Assembly: GCA_028554755.1 (NCBI GenBank)
Contig: JAPTOF010000021.1
Coordinates: 6,115,001 to 6,179,000 of the forward strand
Origin: Cordia subcordata
Taxonomy: Eukaryota > Streptophyta > Magnoliopsida > Boraginales > Cordiaceae
Length of the DNA: 64,000 bases
Reading direction: 5' to 3'
Shown here: positions 1-12,500 of the stretch, in pieces
How the letters are laid out: each line of letters begins with the position of its first letter
Position numbering within the stretch: position 1 is the stretch's first letter
Notes under the pieces: generated by a model
What the model was told of the DNA's origin: nothing
What the model saw: the letters and a program-made list of their open reading frames with translations, nothing else
Databases searched by the model: none
Position numbers and translations under genes: made by a program

Positions 1-416
1 TTCATCCCTCCACTATTTTACTTTCCATCTCTCAGATTCAAAACGTGGTATTGACAATAAATGTTGCACCCAAATATGCGAGATAAGCCACGCATAGAGA
101 AGTCAATAGTGAATGGAACCACATGTGGGAAGTGCAAAAATAGACAAGATGGAGCATAGAGGGTTCAAGTTCAAATTCTAATATGGAAGTTAAGAAGCTC
201 GTAATAGTCAATGGTCCAAAGCTTAGCAAGTTATGCCATTGCATTTCAGATATCTGTAAATCAACGTTGGCACACAGGAAGCAACTGACATGTGCCAATA
301 AGAAGTGGCCTAAAAGGTTTTATATGCATTGGAAACCACTAGAAATAATTAGATTTCATGCAACAATTATCAACAGCTTGGACATTCCAGCTTAGAAAAG
401 AAATTTAGCCCATTAC

Positions 417-560
417 CGTGGACTGGGAAAACCTCTTGGTGGAAGGCTTTGAACTGAACAATGAGGGATAGTTCATCCCACCAAAGTGGGATGATATAGA
501 GGTCTCAACTGATCCTAATGAGTCTGGTGAAGAAGATCCAGATGATCTGACATCATCTTC
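417..560 (-). CDS. TASH3: TASH3 exon ([20 protein letters not shown]), last exon in window
   Basis: The exon encodes [40 protein letters not shown] and a short tail to a GTAATG donor at 416. An alternative donor a few codons earlier (AG before GTTTTC) cannot be excluded. Nothing in 1-416 resembles the SH3 domain expected next, so the gene continues beyond the left edge. Confidence 0.85.
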
Positions 561-3500
561 CTGCATCAACACAAAGAATATGATTGACAAAAATGCTTTT
601 CTCATGCCATGCATGAGCTACAAATGATAAAAGATGATGAAGGCAGATTCCAACCTCCATTTCTGTTGTCTCTAAGAGAGTCTTTGCCCACATATCATCA
701 TAACTCATAGATTTCCGGGAAAATATGTTATCTTCCTCAACATCCGGTGCATCAGTACCAGCACCAGCAAGAAATTCATTGACCTAACAGCACACAGAAG
801 AAGGGGCACTTGATCAGATTAAAAGAGGATGACAAAAGGAGTTCAGACAGAGGACATTATTAAAAATTTCTCCCTTCCAAGAAGAAAATGATGCTTTTTA
901 GCTCTCAAATGATTATAGGAGCTGACACGCACATTACCGGTCAATACTGTAGATGACTAAACTTCTTAGCATTACTCGTTTTTGCTTACACCAAAATGGA
1001 ACTGAAGAAAACTTGTTGTAAAGGTTAAGGAATTGAAACTGGAAACTACTGGTTGTCCTCTTACATGAAAATGTTTCTACAAACTAAGTTTTCAAGCCAG
1101 AATGATGTGTTCATACAGTGTCTACTTTTAAATAGTCCAAATAATGCCCCAGCATTCTATTATTAGAACTACAGTCAATTAGAAGCAGAAGTCCTTTAAG
1201 TATTTACCAATGATCACCATGAAACTATCTCTGCTAACAAGGAAAAGAGAAAGTGTAGAGTGTGGATTGCTGCTCCATAAAGACAAAGATCAGAAATGAT
1301 GGGTTTTGGTCAAACCATGACTGCCAATATATTAAGCCTAGTGAACTAGCCCAGAATGCTCAAGCCTGTACTAACTAAAATACAGAACCCACTAACCATT
1401 ATAAAATGAATACATATTATTAGACAAACAATGTGAGACACAGTGTTTCAAAGTCTTATGCTCAAATACATGACGAAGAACCAAAGTTTTTATTCAGCAA
1501 TAAGAGGGTCTCAGAGATATACCCTACTCACTGCAGGTGCATTTTTCCCCAATAAATCATCATCTCCAAGGCTTGTAGCCCAAGCATTTACAAGATCGTC
1601 ATCAAGCATGTCAGGCTCAGTAGTTGTGGCTTTTGTAGTCTCATAAATAAGATCAGATATCCCAGTTGCAACAGCTGGATCACTGAGGCCAGTTGAGGCG
1701 CTTTTGTTATGCCGAGTGCAGTAGATGTCAACAAGTTTGGCACTGTTGTAACCAAATAGAATATAAAAGAGAACGTGAGACTAATTACAGAGAAGAAGCA
1801 AAGCAACAAAGGTTCAGGTGGCTGACTATATCTTTAGAAGACAAAAGCAACAATTTTACATTTTGGAAATAAATGTGTTATATCTGGAAAACATCTGGAA
1901 CACAACCAAATTGAAGTTTTTTGCCTTCAATATAGATTTTGCAGGCCATCTCCCTTCAATGAACCAGACCTGATTTGTTCTATCCCTAAAAGAGAAAAGA
2001 TAATCTTTTTTTATCCTAACGTTGACAAGCTTAAACTCCCCTTGTTAGTCCACTACTAGCAACTTTGACTGCCATTATAGTCCTACTTACATAAACATTT
2101 GTACACTGAGGAAATAACCTAACACAATATCCAGGTAGACTTCACCATGAAATCTATAAACATCTTATTTCAAAGCTCGTGAAACAAAGGATGAATAGTC
2201 CTTGACCAATTAAATTTTGAATTTTATGAAACTGATGAAATTTCTGATAAGTCAGAACAATTTCTAAGTTGCAGTACTTTGAAGTACTTTGTTCTAAGGA
2301 AACTACCACTTGTATGAAAAAGTTCCAAGTCTGAAAAGAATAACACTCGTTGCATTTATAGCTTAACAATCATATTTCAAGTTTTCTATAGGCAAGATAA
2401 CAGCTGGACAAATGAGTCAAACAACAAATATATATTATTGTGTATAACTGCAAGCAAATCTCGCAACAGTTCGGTTACATGGAGAGTCTAGTAGGCAACA
2501 ACAATCTGGGGTTCCCTCCCAGTCGAAAAGATTGACAGTGACCGCTAGATGCTAAACATTGAAGGAGATCACAGTTATGTTAAAGTTTAGAAATCCACTT
2601 TATATGGTCCGCTAGAAAGTAGATTTCCCTGTTATATAACTTGGAATGTGGATTTAAACATGAATTAAGGAAAAAGAAAATATTGGCAATGAAGAAAAGA
2701 AAGACCTGCCCAAGTATTACATACACATATGAATGCAGATGAAAAGGTCAACAAGAGAATGGAGGTTCTAAAGAATTCTAAAGCCAGGTCATTTCTCAAG
2801 TAAACCTGATATAATAGACCTCATAAGTTTTTCATGTAGCCATAATAGAAAACCTTCCTTGTCAGCTTAAGGCAAAATCCTAGAGCCAACATCAGAAAAT
2901 AAAATGAAAAGTACATACCTAGTTGGGCCCAAAGGCAGATACTTTGCTCTCGGAACATAACAAAATAGTGAAACAAGATCCAACAGCGTCTCATGAGTTT
3001 CATATAACTTCTTAAGCTCCCCTTCCGTCCACTCCTTTTTGGTATTATCATGGTTGCGCATCTCTCTAAGAAGGCAAGTGCAGAGTCCCATTAATGACAA
3101 ATGACAAGCTGCATCCTTGACACTTCAATACTATAATTATAAATCTCAGAATCAGGCAGAAAGAAAATATTATCATACTTTATCAGTTCATCCTGTGCGC
3201 TATACATCTCATCAAGAACTTTCAGCATAGGACTTATCAAAGACCCAAGGCCAGTCCCGCTGGCTCCCTGGTCTTCTCCATTGCTGACATGCATATCTGA
3301 AAACTGAGACTGCATGCCACCCTGTGCTAAAGTATGCAAAAATTCATAGATCTGTATCCTGTAAGGCTCACCAGATCTAATCGCCAAAGTTGTGAGAGCC
3401 TGAGCAGCAACAATGCAAACCTGGGGTAAATTAAAGTGGATTCTAGTGAGAAGAAAAAACGGAAAAGAATGTCCATGTGTACCAAGGAAACCGAATGCAG

Positions 3501-6500
3501 ACTGGCAGATAGGACACTCTATAAATAGCATTCCAGATAGGGCTGTTAGAGTATAGGCAATTGATTTAATTGTTGTGTAATGTTCAATAGACTATTGATT
3601 GTATTAGAGTCAAACTCAACTCATTAAAAGAGTTGACAACTGGCAGTTAGTTACAACCAACTAACTCTCTCTAATCAAGTGCCTATATATACCTGACATT
3701 GTAACTGAATTATAACAATGAAAATTATTTCTTTCTTCTCAAGAAATATCTTCCGTTGTGGTATCCAAAGTAGGTTCAAAGCCTGGTTCTCTCTCTTCGA
3801 GCTTGAGAAGCTCCATAACCATGGCTTCCATGGCTGCTGAGTTTTAGTTTCGGGTGTAGATCAGCTTCCTTTCGACTAAGCGAAGCATCACAACACCACA
3901 AACTCTGAATTTTTTTCATCTCTAAAACACTTTTCCTTTTTTTTTTGCTTCTCCTCTTTAGTTCCTTATTGTTAAGGTTTCTACCATACAAAATCTTCAT
4001 ATTGTAATCAAATCTTCACATCCAGAACTCAAAATTTAGCAGATTCTTCATTTCTTGTGTGCAAACAACTTTGCTGGTTTAGTTCTTCAAATCACATCTC
4101 AAATCATCAACTTTTTTTTGTCTTGTTCTCACTCGTGAAAACCCTAACATGGCCCTACCTTCAGATGAAGCTTTACCTTTTGTTGTAAAGCATCTTCTCC
4201 AACACTTTCCAACCTATGTTACAACCAAACTGGACTCTAACAATCATTTGTTTTGATAAACACAATTCCAATCCTTTCTCAAAGCTTGCAAATTATTGAA
4301 TCATATTATTGGTATTGTTCCATGTCCTCCTCAGCACATCACCAGGCCGAATGGCTCAATTTCTCTCAATCTTGAGTACACAGCTTGGCAGACAACAGAG
4401 GAGTACCTGAAGTCTTGCTTGTTTGCCTCAGTCTCATATTCAATGTTCTCACACATTTATCATCTATCCACTGCACCAGAAATTTGGACTACTATTGAAA
4501 AGAGGTTTCAATTAGGCAACAGATCATAGATCTATCAGCTTAGACATAAAATAATGAATATGACTAAGGGCACAAAGTCTATTCAGGCCTATGTTGATGA
4601 GTTGAAGGCCTTAGCTAATTGTTTTGTAGCTACAAATGATCCTCTTAAGGAGGAAGATCTGGTCGATTATATTCTTCAAGGATTGCCTTCAGCCTATGAT
4701 TCTCTTAAGAACACAATAAGAGTCAGACTTGAATCTATTGTAGTTCCTGAAGTCACCAGTCTTCTGCTTAATGAAGAACTTAATCTAGCCTTCAACAACA
4801 AACTCCAGGTCACTGACTCTTCCTCTGCAGAGCTACAAACTGCTCTCTACACTAACGCTGCCTCACAAAGGGGAAGAGGTAGAGGTAGGTTCAACAATAA
4901 CAATAGAGGCAGAGGTCAAAGGGGGCAAGGCAGAGCTATAGGCAATCCTAGTCCAGCTCCAAATTCCACTGTCAATTCGTTTGCTCGAGGAGCCAAAATT
5001 TTTTGCCAAATATGTGGCAAGCCTAGCCACAATGCCTCACAATGTTGGCATAGACTTGACACAGATAACTACTACTATGACAAGCCAAATCAAACAGCTC
5101 TCACAGCTCATGTTTCTACCTCTGGCCCTCCTCCAACTACATCTACAACTCCCTGGTATCTTGATACAGGAGCCACAAGTCATGTAACATCTGATTTCTC
5201 ATAGCTGCACTAGCCTCAAACTTATACAGGGTCATCTTCAGTGGCAATAGGCAATAGAGCTCAACTCCCTATCCAAAAAATTGGATCTGGTATCCTCGAA
5301 GCACCCTCTGGTAGTCTTATTGTCTCTAATCTTCTTTATGTTCCATCCCTCTCCTTAAATCTTTTATTAGTTTCTTAACTAACAAAGGATAATCACTACA
5401 CTATTGTGCTTAATTCTAAGGAGGTGGTCATCCTGGACAACTACTCCAATTTGGTGATTTTCCAGGGCCCTTGTGATAGAGAACTATATCCCATTCCCTT
5501 CCAGCTGCAATCTTCTTCACTCAACAATTCTTTTGTATTGCATTGTGTTTGCACTACTCCAGCACTTTCAGTGGACAGAGATTGGCATCTTAGACTAGGG
5601 CATCCTACTAGACAGTCTTTCAATATTATCTCTTCATATATTAATAAGCAGCTAGGCTATTTTTCTGAGCATTGCAATGACTGTTCTGTCTCTAAAGCAC
5701 ATAAGCTACCATTTGCTAGATCAACTACATGTACTTCTAAGCCTCTTGATTTAATACACTCCGATGTATGGGGTCCTTCCCCTGTTGATTCTTGCATGAA
5801 ATACAGATATTACATCATTTTCTTGGATAATTGTACAAAATTTTCATGGTTTGATCCCCTAAAATCTAAATCTGATGCCTTTCTTGCTTTTATCAGTTTT
5901 CATTCTATGGTCAAGGCACAATTCGACACTGAAATTAAACTTTTTAGGGTTGACAAAGATGGTGAATACATAGGCCATCAATTTCAATCGTATTTACAGT
6001 CTATAAACACCATTCACTAAACAACTTGTCCACACACACTTGAACAAAATGGTAAAAGGAAGAGAAAGCATCTTCATCTTATAAAAACAACATTGGCCTT
6101 ACTAAATCATAGTAAAATGCCTTCCAAATATTGGCTTGAAGCCCTGGCCATAGCTAATTTTTTAATAAACAGACTTCCTACACCTACCCTGTCAAACAAA
6201 TCTCCTTATGAATGCCTATTTACAATACTCTTAAAGTGTTTGGCTGCTTATGTTTCCCTTGGCTTAGGCCATATTGAGCCCACAAACTAGAGAATAGGTC
6301 CAAGCCGTGTGTGTTTCTAGGATATTCCTCTACAAGCAAGGGCTACAAGTGTCTAAACATGGAAACCAACGAGGTTTACTTATCTAGATATGTGAAATTC
6401 ATTGAACACACTTTGCCCTTTGCTACAGCCAATCACTCTGATGCTCCTTTAACATCAGATCAGTTTCTTTTCCACACTTCTACTCTGACTTTTGACTCAT

Positions 6501-9500
6501 CATCTAAGTGCCTTCTTGACTTGGTCACCACCTCAATCCAGTCTCAAGGGCATCCTATAGTGCATTCCAATAATCAGAGTCCATCTCAGTCTGAGTCTTC
6601 CAATCCCATTGCAACCACACAATCCCACTCAGAGTCTCTGCCTGTTATACTGCCTTAATCTGAGCCTTCTACAAGTTCACCTTTTGATTCCCTTCCTAGC
6701 CAATCTAGTTCTACATCTATCTCCTCTACTTTTGAGTCCTCTGTCAGTCCTAGCCAACCATCAAACATTCATCCAATGTTAACCAAATTTAAGACTGGTT
6801 CTTTACCTTCACCTGTTTATCCATTGCATTCCTTGGGGCTAGTGCCTACTAACACTGAGCCTAACACCCATAAACAAGCTTCCAAAATGGCTTGTTGGCA
6901 GGCTGCTATGAAGGAAGAATTTGAAGCATTAATGAAATAGGGAACTTAGTCCTTAGTCTCTTCTTCTTCTGACAAGAAGCCAATACGATCTAAGTGGGTT
7001 TATAAGATAAAGAGAAAGCTTGATGGTACTATAGCAAGATATAAGGCAAGACTGGTTGCTAACAGCTACAATCAAGAGAATGGTATTGATTATTCAGAGA
7101 CTTTCAGTCCTGTGGTCAAGGACCCACTATGAGGATTGTCCTAACTTTGGCCTTACATTTTGGCTGGGAATTGCATCAACTGGACATTTCAAATTCATTC
7201 CTACATGGCAACCTACATGAGGTAGTTTATATAGAGCAACCTCAGCGATTTCAGGATCCTTCTCGGCCTGGATATGTGTGCAAGTTACAAAAGTCCTAAT
7301 ATACATTCAAACAGGCCCCAAGGGGTTGGTATGCTAAGCTTTCGTCCTTTTTGTCCAGCCAAGGTTTTGTCACAACAACTGCAGATACCTCTCTGTTCAT
7401 ACTTAAAGTCCCCATTCATACTCTGATACTACTTGTATATGTTGATGACATTATCATCACTGGATCTTCTACCAAAGGCATTTCACAACTTATATCAATT
7501 ATGAACATTACATTCTCCATGAAGTATCTTGGTACTCTATCCTATTTTCTAGGATTAGAAGTCCAACACACCAATTCAAGGATTCTACTTCATCAAAAGA
7601 AGTATGCTATTGACCTTTTAAAGAAAGCAGGTCTTTTAGACTGTGAACCAGTGTCCACACCATCAACCTTCAAATATTCCAAGCCAACTGCAAATGCTAC
7701 TTAACCCTATCCTAATCCTACTATGTTCAGGAGCTTGGTGGGTGCATTACAGTATCTTACTATAACTAGACCTGACTTACAATAATCTGTCAACTCAATT
7801 TGTCAAAGGATGCATAATCCAACAATGGAGACTATGGTTTTCTCAAAAGAGTCCATAGGTACATCAAAGGTACTTTATTTATGGGACTTAAATTTGTATC
7901 AGGACCACTCATTCTCTAGGCCTTCTTAGACAATGATTGGGCTAGTGACACTACTAATAATAAATCCACTACTGGGCACTGTATCTACATAGGATCAAAT
8001 CTTATCTCACGGTGTAGCAAGAAGCAACCTACTGTAGCAAGGTCTAGCACAAAAGCAGAATATAGGGCCATGGCAACGTTGCAGCAGAATTATCCTTGCT
8101 TACATACCTTCTACACGCTCTTCATGTCCCAGTCAGCACACCTACACTATCCTGTGACAATGTCTCAGCCTTGGCTCTTGGTTCTAACCCTATGTTCCAT
8201 GCCAGGACCAAATATATTGAGCTATTCTATCACTACATCAGAAAACAGGTGGTGTCAAAGAAGCTTCACATTTCTTATCTCCAGTCCAGTGAACAAGTGG
8301 CAAACATTTTCACTAAGTCACTCTCTACTCAACAGTTTGAATATCCTAAAGGCAAGCTGCCACTGGCTTTTCACCAGAGCTCAGCTTGAAGAAGGTTGTT
8401 AGAGTATAGGCAACTGATGTAATTGTTGTGTAATGTTCAATAGACTATTGATTGTATTAGAGTCAAAGTCAACTGATTAAAAGAGTTTACAGTTGGCGGT
8501 TAGTTACAACTAGCTAACTCTGTGTAGCCAAGTGCTTATATGTACTTGACATTCTAACTGAATCATAATAATGAAATTCATTTCTTTCTTCTCAAGAAAT
8601 ATCTTCTGTTAAGGGCATCTCAATTCTTTCTAGATTTGTTATTGTGGGAAAACCGTGTGTATATTTTAGGAATTTAAATTAAGAGATTGTGTGTATATTT
8701 TAGGGAAATAGTTTAGAAAATCAATTTCCTTGATGTCCTTGATCTCTTCCATTTGTTAATTCTTGTATTCAGGGAAACCAAATTTGTATGTAATCACTTG
8801 ATTCTATTCAATGAAATTATCGATGAATTTCTCCCCAGTTGACATGGCATCAGAGCCATAGGCTCTTTTCTAGGACTCTTTGTTTTGGCATTCACTTTCA
8901 ATCATTTGTGCCTTTGCTTTCTACTGCCAAAACGGACTTGTTTCATTAAAAGCCTTAAACCTTTTGTTGGCCTTCATTGGCAACTTTGAGTAGCTGATAT
9001 TCAGAATGTTAGAAATCGGAGTGACTACTACTATAGCCTAATCAGAAGAGGTAATCCGACCGCAACAAGTTGGAGAGCTGCAAAATATTCAAGCCTTCTA
9101 TAGGTTATATGGAAAAAATTATCTCAAGTGGTCCCAGATCCAAACTATATTGAAAGGAAAAGGGAGGATTAGCCATCTTACGGGAGGTGGTCCTAAACCC
9201 GATGAGCCCAGGTTTGCAACGTGGGATGAGGAAGAATCTATGATTATGGCCTGGTTATGGAATTCTATGATACTTGAGATCAGTGACACTTGTATGTTCT
9301 TGGCAACTGCAAAGGAAATGTGGGATGCTATGCAGCAAACCTATTCCAAAGCCAAAGATACTACTTAAGTGTACGAACTCAAGGTTAAGACTTTATCTGC
9401 AAAACAAGGAAGCAAGACAGACACTGAGTATGCAAATCAGTTGAAATCCTTATGGCAAGAACTGGACAATTATTGTGTGATAAAGATCAAATGTCAAGAC

Positions 9501-12500
9501 AATGTAGCTATATTGAAGGAATATTTTGAACAAGACAGGATTTATGATTTTTTTTTTTGTTGGACTTAACCCAGAATTCGATCAAATAAGGATATAGATT
9601 CTCGGAAAATCAGAAGTTCCAAGTTTTAATAAAGTTGTGGCTTTAGTTCGAGGTGAGGAAAGTAGAAGAGGGGTGATGCTTGAACCACAAATATCTGATT
9701 CTGCTTTGGTGGCTATTAAACCAGTTATAGCTGATGAGGCAAAAGGCAGACAATCAAAAATCAAAATCGTGATGAAAGATGGTGCACTTACTATAGGAAC
9801 ATTAAATGGGGCAGGTGTACTTGGTGCACGGCCTTGTGACTTACTTACAGATCCAAATGTGAAGCTTTTACCAGACAAGGGGGAGTTGATATCAAGCCCA
9901 AAAAGATATAGAAGGTTAGTTGGAAAAGTCAATTATTTTACTATTACTTCACCATATATCTCTTTTGTACTCAATATTGTCAGTTAGCTTCAAAACTCTC
10001 CACGAGAAAGACATTGAGAAGCAGTCGTTCGAATTTTAAGGCATATCAAAGGTTCCCTTGGAAAAGGCCTCCTTTTCAGTAGGTATATCAAAGGTTCCCC
10101 TGGAAAAGGCCTACTTTTCAGTGATTGAAAGGACATGGAGATTGTAGGGTACTCAGATGCAGACTGGGTAGTAGTCGTTGGTTACTGTGTTTGTTGGAAG
10201 AAATCTTACTTCATGGAAAAATAAGAAACAAGATGTAGTTGCCTGTTCAAGTGCTGAATCAGAATATCGGACTATGGGAGTGGCTGCTTGTCAGCTAATA
10301 AGGATGAATCTTGTCAATCTCTAATCTCCTCAAGGAGATTGCTATCACTTGTCTTGGTCCAATGAAGCTTATTTGGGATAATCAAGCTGCCATTTATATA
10401 AAAAGTCTCTTTAGTGGTTTTTGCATTAAATATATTTGTAACTAGATGGGCACTTCTGATATATAGCTTGAGGGAGAGTGTTAGAGTATTATGTTAGTTA
10501 GAGTATTATATTATTTTTGTAATAAATCTCTTTCCCACCCTAGAAGAGGCATAGTATCTTTGATTTCATAATACTACAAATAGAGTACGCTAATACTATG
10601 AAACATACGGAGCCTTTATTTTTCCATAGCTAGTATAGACATGTCAATAGCTAGTATGTCTGTAAACCCGGTCGATATAATTTGGATAAGTCAAAAGAAG
10701 AGTTGTCATATGGAGGAGCCGATTGAACAGGCTGAAGAGAGGAATTGAAAGAGGTAACTCATCGATCACGATGTCAAGTGAGTTTGAAGAGGAAGCAAAG
10801 TAAGCATAAGACCCAAAAAAAGTAACATCAGCACAAAAGAACAGCCCATCCAATCGGGAAAATAACAATGACAGCCTTTCTAGTTCCGACCATACCAAGA
10901 AAAATACACTTAATAGACTGCGGATTCAACTTATCTACCCAAGGACAGAGATTTGAAACAAAGCAGATGCAGCCAAAGACCTCAAGAGGCAGGTCATAAA
11001 AAGGTTCATAAGGACACGAAATTGAAAACAGGAGTTCATCCTGAAGCATAGAAGATGACATCTGATTAAAGAGGTAAAAAGCATCGAGAACAGCATTATC
11101 CAAAAGACGGACTGAAACATTCATATGTAGAAGTGTGCAAGTTGTCTCAATCAGATGCTAGCTTTTACCCTCAGCAACTCTAATTCATTGAGGAGTGTAA
11201 GCACGAAAGGATTGATGGATGATTACTTTGGAAGACAAAAAAGAAGAGAATGAAGATGAAAAATTCTTTACCATTGTCACTGCATAAAACATAAATGGTA
11301 GAGCCAAACTGAGTATGAATTTCAGTGCAAAAAATTTGAAATATGGAAAAGACCTTTGAGCAATCTTTCACTAAATATAACCAAGTTGCACGTGAAACAT
11401 CATTAATAAAGGTGACAAAATATTTGTAACCAAACTTTGATACAGAAAGACTTGGTCTACAAATATATATAAGACAAGGTTACACACATACCTCCCAACT
11501 GCCACTGAAAGCACACCTTTGGAGCCGAGTCAAAGCACCGGCAAGGGTTGGATTACGCGAACTGGCAGCAGCAACCATTTTATCCGCATCTAACATCATT
11601 AGAGCAGTGCCAGGAGGCATTGCTGACTCCCAAGCATACTCAGAGGCAGCATAATTGGCATTTTCTCCAAGGAACCAAACCTACAAGTAAATACATTATG
11701 ACAAGTGAGTCTATGTAAAATTCCTTAATTACCCTAAGAACAATAACCTGAGATCCTACTATTGAAAAGATTCTTACTGCAGCTTGGACTAATCCTTGCA
11801 ATGCCAGCGCAGACTTTGGATCAGATGCAGATACACCATCAACTGAGATGAGGCCAGTCACTGAGCCAGGTTGAGGAGGTGGTAGATCGAGAACAATAGT
11901 TACTGCCTCCAGAGCTTTGTGTTTCCCATCAGGGCCAGCTCCAACAAGACAAGTCTATAAAATGATATATTTGTCAGAGCGAAGAAGTAATTCTGCTTAC
12001 CTTAACAAAAATAGTAAGAGGGTGTTATTATTTTTGTTAAGTCTAGTAAAAACAGACGACTTTCAGAGAATATTAAGACAATTGTGAGAATCATCCAAAA
12101 CTCATATAGCATGAAAACTTAGAAAGTTTATAGCAAGAAATGGCATTGTGCAAGAAGTAGCAGGCAGCTAGATATCTCCAAGCCAACAAATTTTGAATTT
12201 GTAAACACCATCTACCCGAGGAGCAAAGAAAAAGACTAGAAAATGGATATGCTCAATAAACTACCAAATAGTCTGAGCACAAGAAGCAGATCGATAAAGC
12301 TGAGGATCAATTTTAGCACATCCAAAAATTAACGTTTTCAGTATTCTGGACATGAGGAGCAAACAAATGAAGCTGAGCACCAATTCTAAGACATCGAGAT
12401 ATTGTTATTTTCCAATTGATCAAGAAAGAATGAAGCATTTTAACAATAGGAAGTTGCACCCAGATTATCCAAGACCACTGAAGCAAAATCATATTATAAT

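Larger units (their letters stand above)
3544..8611 (+). mobile_element. Ty1/copia retrotransposon 1, full-length but decayed
   Basis: The element has two LTRs of 215 bp starting TGTTAGAG (3544-3758 and 8397-8611) and a perfect 5-bp target duplication AGGGC (3539-3543 and 8612-8616). A PBS-like TGGTATCC directly follows the left LTR. Between the LTRs lie gag, protease, integrase, reverse transcriptase and RNase H in copia order. The LTRs differ at roughly one base in ten by eye, so the insertion is old. It sits in the 8.1-kb TASH3 intron, antisense to the gene. Confidence 0.92.
8643..10640 (+). mobile_element. Ty1/copia 2, internally deleted remnant
   Basis: The left part looks like an LTR end (8643-8844, ending GTTGACA) followed by a PBS TGGCATCAGAGCC. 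Gag follows, then directly reverse transcriptase and RNase H pieces, a purine tract (TTGAGGGAGAG, about 10468-10478) and an LTR start TGTTAGAGTATTATG at 10479. Protease, integrase and most of RT are missing. The two LTR-like ends do not resemble each other, so this may be a fusion of two elements. Confidence 0.7.

Noticed and set aside
1443..1809. ORFs on both strands over 1443-1809
   Set aside because: They are other-frame shadows of the TASH3 exon 1532-1742, whose correct frame matches the family and the splice sites.
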